A stretch of 64,000 nucleotides of DNA from Desulfatitalea sp. BRH_c12. GTDB lineage: Bacteria > Desulfobacterota > Desulfobacteria > Desulfobacterales > Desulfosarcinaceae. The stretch's first letter is position 1. Every line of letters starts with the position of its first letter. Where the stretch lies: the NCBI GenBank assembly GCA_000961655.1, contig LADR01000038.1, forward strand, positions 62,001 through 126,000, written 5' to 3'. The position numbers and the translations under genes were made by a program. The notes under the pieces are model-generated. The model was not told where the DNA came from. It did not search any database and was given only the letters and a program-made list of their open reading frames with translations. Of this stretch, positions 62,296-64,000 are shown one piece after another.

Positions 62296-62582
62296 GGTAG
62301 GGTGGGCATCGCCCACCATTGTCTTATGTTGATCGGTCTGTGATTGGCCGTATACAACGGTTCATCGCTATGTTCGCTCCGGTGTCAATCCAATCGCTTG
62401 GGCGGGATCAGTTTCAGAAACCGATGATGTTGTAATAGCGCGGTGGTGGGCATTGCCCACCCTACTATTGGCTGTTGATAAGCACTTTCGGGATTGGCAC
62501 GGAATAGGTGAACCGGGGCTTTGGCTTATTTGCGTCAACCCCACCCCCCACACCCGTATCTCACTTGACCGAAGTGGATAAC
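62296..62582 (-). repeat. Dispersed composite repeat, copy 3 (modules 1, part of 2, and 3)
   Basis: Read on the minus strand: module 1 (62582-62547: CACTTCGGTCAAGTGAGATA CGGG..), then a degenerate module 2 (CCCCGGTTCACCTATTCCGT, CCAATCCCGAA), then module 3 (62465-62296) from GTAGGGTGGGCAATGCCCACC to GGTGGGCGATGCCCACCCTACC. The interior matches 18819-18983 in AACATCATCGGTTTC, GATCCCGCC, CCCAAGCGATTGGATTG, CCAATCACAGA and ACATAAGACAATGG. It is the most complete arrangement in the window. Confidence 0.8.
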
Positions 62583-62766
62583 TATATAATGTATCATTCA
62601 TGCTGAAGGCCGTGCGTCGAACGTGAGCGTGGCGGACATTGTTAACAAAGGGCGACGCTGCGCCTTGGAGAGCGTTCATGTTCAACGCATATATGCGCGT
62701 AAACGGAGCCGCGCGCGAACGCACAGGATCCGGCGCGCGCAGCCGGGCTAAAGAGGTCTGAATAAC

Positions 62767-63156
62767 ATGACAGGCAAAAAAATTCGGCTCAGCGCCAAGG
62801 ACTTTGACAGTATCGTCGATCAGGCGATCGATCGTATTCCCATGGAGATGCGGCGGCACCTGGACAATATTCTGATCAGCGTTCTCCCGCGGCCGAGTGC
62901 CGAGATGCTGGCGGAACTGGGGCTTTCACCGGAGGAGACGTTGTTCGGCCTGTATGGGGGTGTGCCGCTGCCCGAGCGCTCTGTGATCGATCCGCCCTTG
63001 TACCCGGATACCATATTCCTTTTCCAAGAGCCCTTGGAGGCGGCGTGCGCGACGCGCGCCGAATTGGTTGAAGAAATCGAGATCACCGTGGCCCACGAGA
63101 TCGCCCACGCCCTGGGCCTGACGGACGAAGACCTCGACGCACTCGGCTACGCATAA
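62767..63156 (+). CDS. Minimal zincin metallopeptidase-family protein
   Basis: A 129-residue protein from ATG 62767 (AAGAGG upstream). The C-terminus holds the zinc motif VAHEIAHALGLTDEDLDALG, i.e. HExxHxxGxxD, of the small MMP-like zincins formerly called DUF1025. The N-terminal half (FDSIVDQAIDRIPMEMRRHL, then GLYGGVPLPERS) is typical of the family. It has no signal peptide, so it acts in the cytoplasm; its substrate is not known. It is a single-gene unit between a dispersed repeat and rfbD. Confidence 0.85.
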   Translation: MTGKKIRLSAKDFDSIVDQAIDRIPMEMRRHLDNILISVLPRPSAEMLAELGLSPEETLFGLYGGVPLPERSVIDPPLYPDTIFLFQEPLEAACATRAELVEEIEITVAHEIAHALGLTDEDLDALGYA

Positions 63157-63368
63157 TCGGAAGATGGTTATGCAGTTCGCTCCAGTAAGCACAGGTATGG
63201 GGTGTCATAAGAAGGTTACGTTGTAATTTTTAGAACCTTTAACAAAAGCAATTCGTCAAAGCGGCAACATGGGGAGGTGAGCATATCAAATCGACAGAAT
63301 GCCTCCCTTTACACTTTAAACTTTACACTTAACACTTCGCCAAAATACCACCACCGCCCATCTTCTAC
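63157..63368. other. Short intergenic region
   Basis: No gene. CACTTTAAACTTTACACTTAA (63311-63332) is a short direct repeat of ACTTTA/ACTTTAC. Nothing more can be supported. Confidence 0.35.
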
Positions 63369-64000
63369 TTACTTGTAATATTTCTTCAACATATCTACCA
63401 AAGCCGGTTCCCAGGATCGGCGCACAATCCCGAAACGCTCTTCCAGGCTGCCGCAGTCGAGCACTGAGTAGGCCGGCCGAGGGGCGGGCAGGGGATATTC
63501 GGAGGTTGTGATCGGCATGATTTCCTTGACCGTGAACTGGTCATAGCCGGCTGCCAGTGCCAGAATGCGTCTGGTGAAATCATACCAGGTGGTCGCTGTG
63601 CGGTTGCAGAAATGATAGGTGCCCCAGCCATCCGAATGGTGCCGGAAATACGCGGCGATGTCGAGCAAGGCACTGGCCAGATCGCCGGCATAGGTGGGGC
63701 ACCCCCACTGGTCGTCTACGATCCGCAAGGTCTCGCGTTCCCCGGCCAGTCGTAGCATGGTTTTGACGAAGTTAGGGCCGTGCAGACCGAACAGCCAGGA
63801 GGTCCGCACGATCGCATGCCGATGCCAGTGCTGCTGCAACACGGCTTCCCCTTCGGCTTTGCTGCGTCCGTAGACCCCTTGCGGCCCAATGGGGTCGGAT
63901 GGCAGATAAGGCGTTGTTGTCAGACCATCGAAAACGTAATCGGTTGAAACATGAATCAGGGGAAGATTCGCGTCCCGGCAGGCCAGCGCCAGCACTGCCA
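63369..64000 (-). CDS. rfbD: dTDP-4-dehydrorhamnose reductase RfbD/RmlD (5' end outside window)
   Basis: The frame enters from the right edge and stops at 63369, giving ~210 residues, the C-terminal two thirds. It begins with ALACRDANLPLIHVSTDYVF DG, where Ser-Thr-Asp-Tyr-Val-Phe-Asp-Gly is the RmlD signature, followed by GVYGRSKAEGE with the catalytic Tyr-x-x-x-Lys, AIVRTSWLFG, IVDDQWGCPTYAGDLASALL and YHFCNRTATTWYDFTRRIL. The final part, PAPRPAYSVLDCGSLEERFG, is the usual end. The enzyme makes dTDP-rhamnose for surface polysaccharide. The N-terminal NAD(P)-binding glycine motif lies outside. Further rml genes would be expected beyond the edge. Confidence 0.95.
   Translation of the reverse strand, partial: AVLALACRDANLPLIHVSTDYVFDGLTTTPYLPSDPIGPQGVYGRSKAEGEAVLQQHWHRHAIVRTSWLFGLHGPNFVKTMLRLAGERETLRIVDDQWGCPTYAGDLASALLDIAAYFRHHSDGWGTYHFCNRTATTWYDFTRRILALAAGYDQFTVKEIMPITTSEYPLPAPRPAYSVLDCGSLEERFGIVRRSWEPALVDMLKKYYK

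Noticed and set aside
1-64000. CRISPR arrays, rRNA or tRNA genes
   Set aside because: No regularly spaced direct repeats of 24-40 bases and no cloverleaf or rRNA-like segments were noticed; tRNA genes could still be missed by eye.

Overview
The window looks like a chromosomal segment of a strictly or facultatively anaerobic Desulfobacterota bacterium, probably a sulfate reducer close to Desulfobacterales. This is inferred from the gene content: a FadJ-type beta-oxidation protein and a FadD ligase, rubredoxin, a DUF3786/4Fe-4S protein, a B12-binding radical SAM protein, TAXI-type TRAP transport, a NosL-like protein, and a C_GCAxxG_C_C protein that appears to use selenocysteine. Base composition is GC-rich, with a few AT-rich accessory islands (about 6.6-11 kb and 42.6-44.9 kb). 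No rRNA, tRNA, CRISPR array or phage structural gene was found.

Layout. 1-6.6 kb: a partial fadJ-like gene, then on the opposite strand an MMPL/RND exporter, a fused SpmA/SpmB-type membrane protein and a periplasmic DUF4412-like protein. 6.6-11.2 kb: an accessory island that reads as a decayed integron cassette array without an integrase: five attC-like hairpin sites separate a TTG-started methyltransferase, an ORF6N protein, a four-helix membrane protein and a broken cassette. 11.2-18.6 kb: a 998-residue secreted repeat protein, a decayed InlB-repeat protein and a large STAND/BTAD regulator. 18.6-23.4 kb: dispersed repeats, an MBL hydrolase, a coiled-coil protein of unknown role, a second but broken ORF6N gene, and an unusual pair of a glutaminase-less GMP-synthase-like ATP-PPase with a divergent HisF. 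23.8-30.6 kb: an SDR, a LOG-family protein and the six-gene thiS-G-H-F-E-C operon behind a TPP riboswitch with promoter and terminator visible.

31-38.4 kb: an alpha/beta hydrolase, a UbiA prenyltransferase, a SafE-like membrane protein, then a tightly coupled NosL - small membrane protein - FtsX permease - ATPase - Cys-rich membrane protein operon that is probably a metal (copper?) trafficking system, and a short rubredoxin gene. 38.6-42.5 kb: an HTH-PTS IIA fusion, a ClC channel and a USP-like protein, facing the selenoprotein gene. 42.6-45 kb: an AT-rich island with a methylase remnant, a small HTH protein and a GNAT plus DUF3786 operon behind a perfect 18-bp inverted repeat. 45-53.3 kb: the radical SAM protein, a multi-PAS hybrid kinase, and an acyltransferase / lipoprotein hydrolase / VanX-like peptidase operon. 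53.4-64 kb: FadD, a TAXI TRAP transporter, DinB, AEC carrier, dienelactone hydrolase, histidine phosphatase, a zincin and a partial rfbD.

The observations I consider most worth following are the integrase-less attC cassette array, the in-frame UGA with a bSECIS-like hairpin in the C_GCAxxG_C_C gene, the ATP-PPase/HisF pair, and a modular dispersed repeat present at three places. All family assignments are from reading the sequence by eye; no database search was run.
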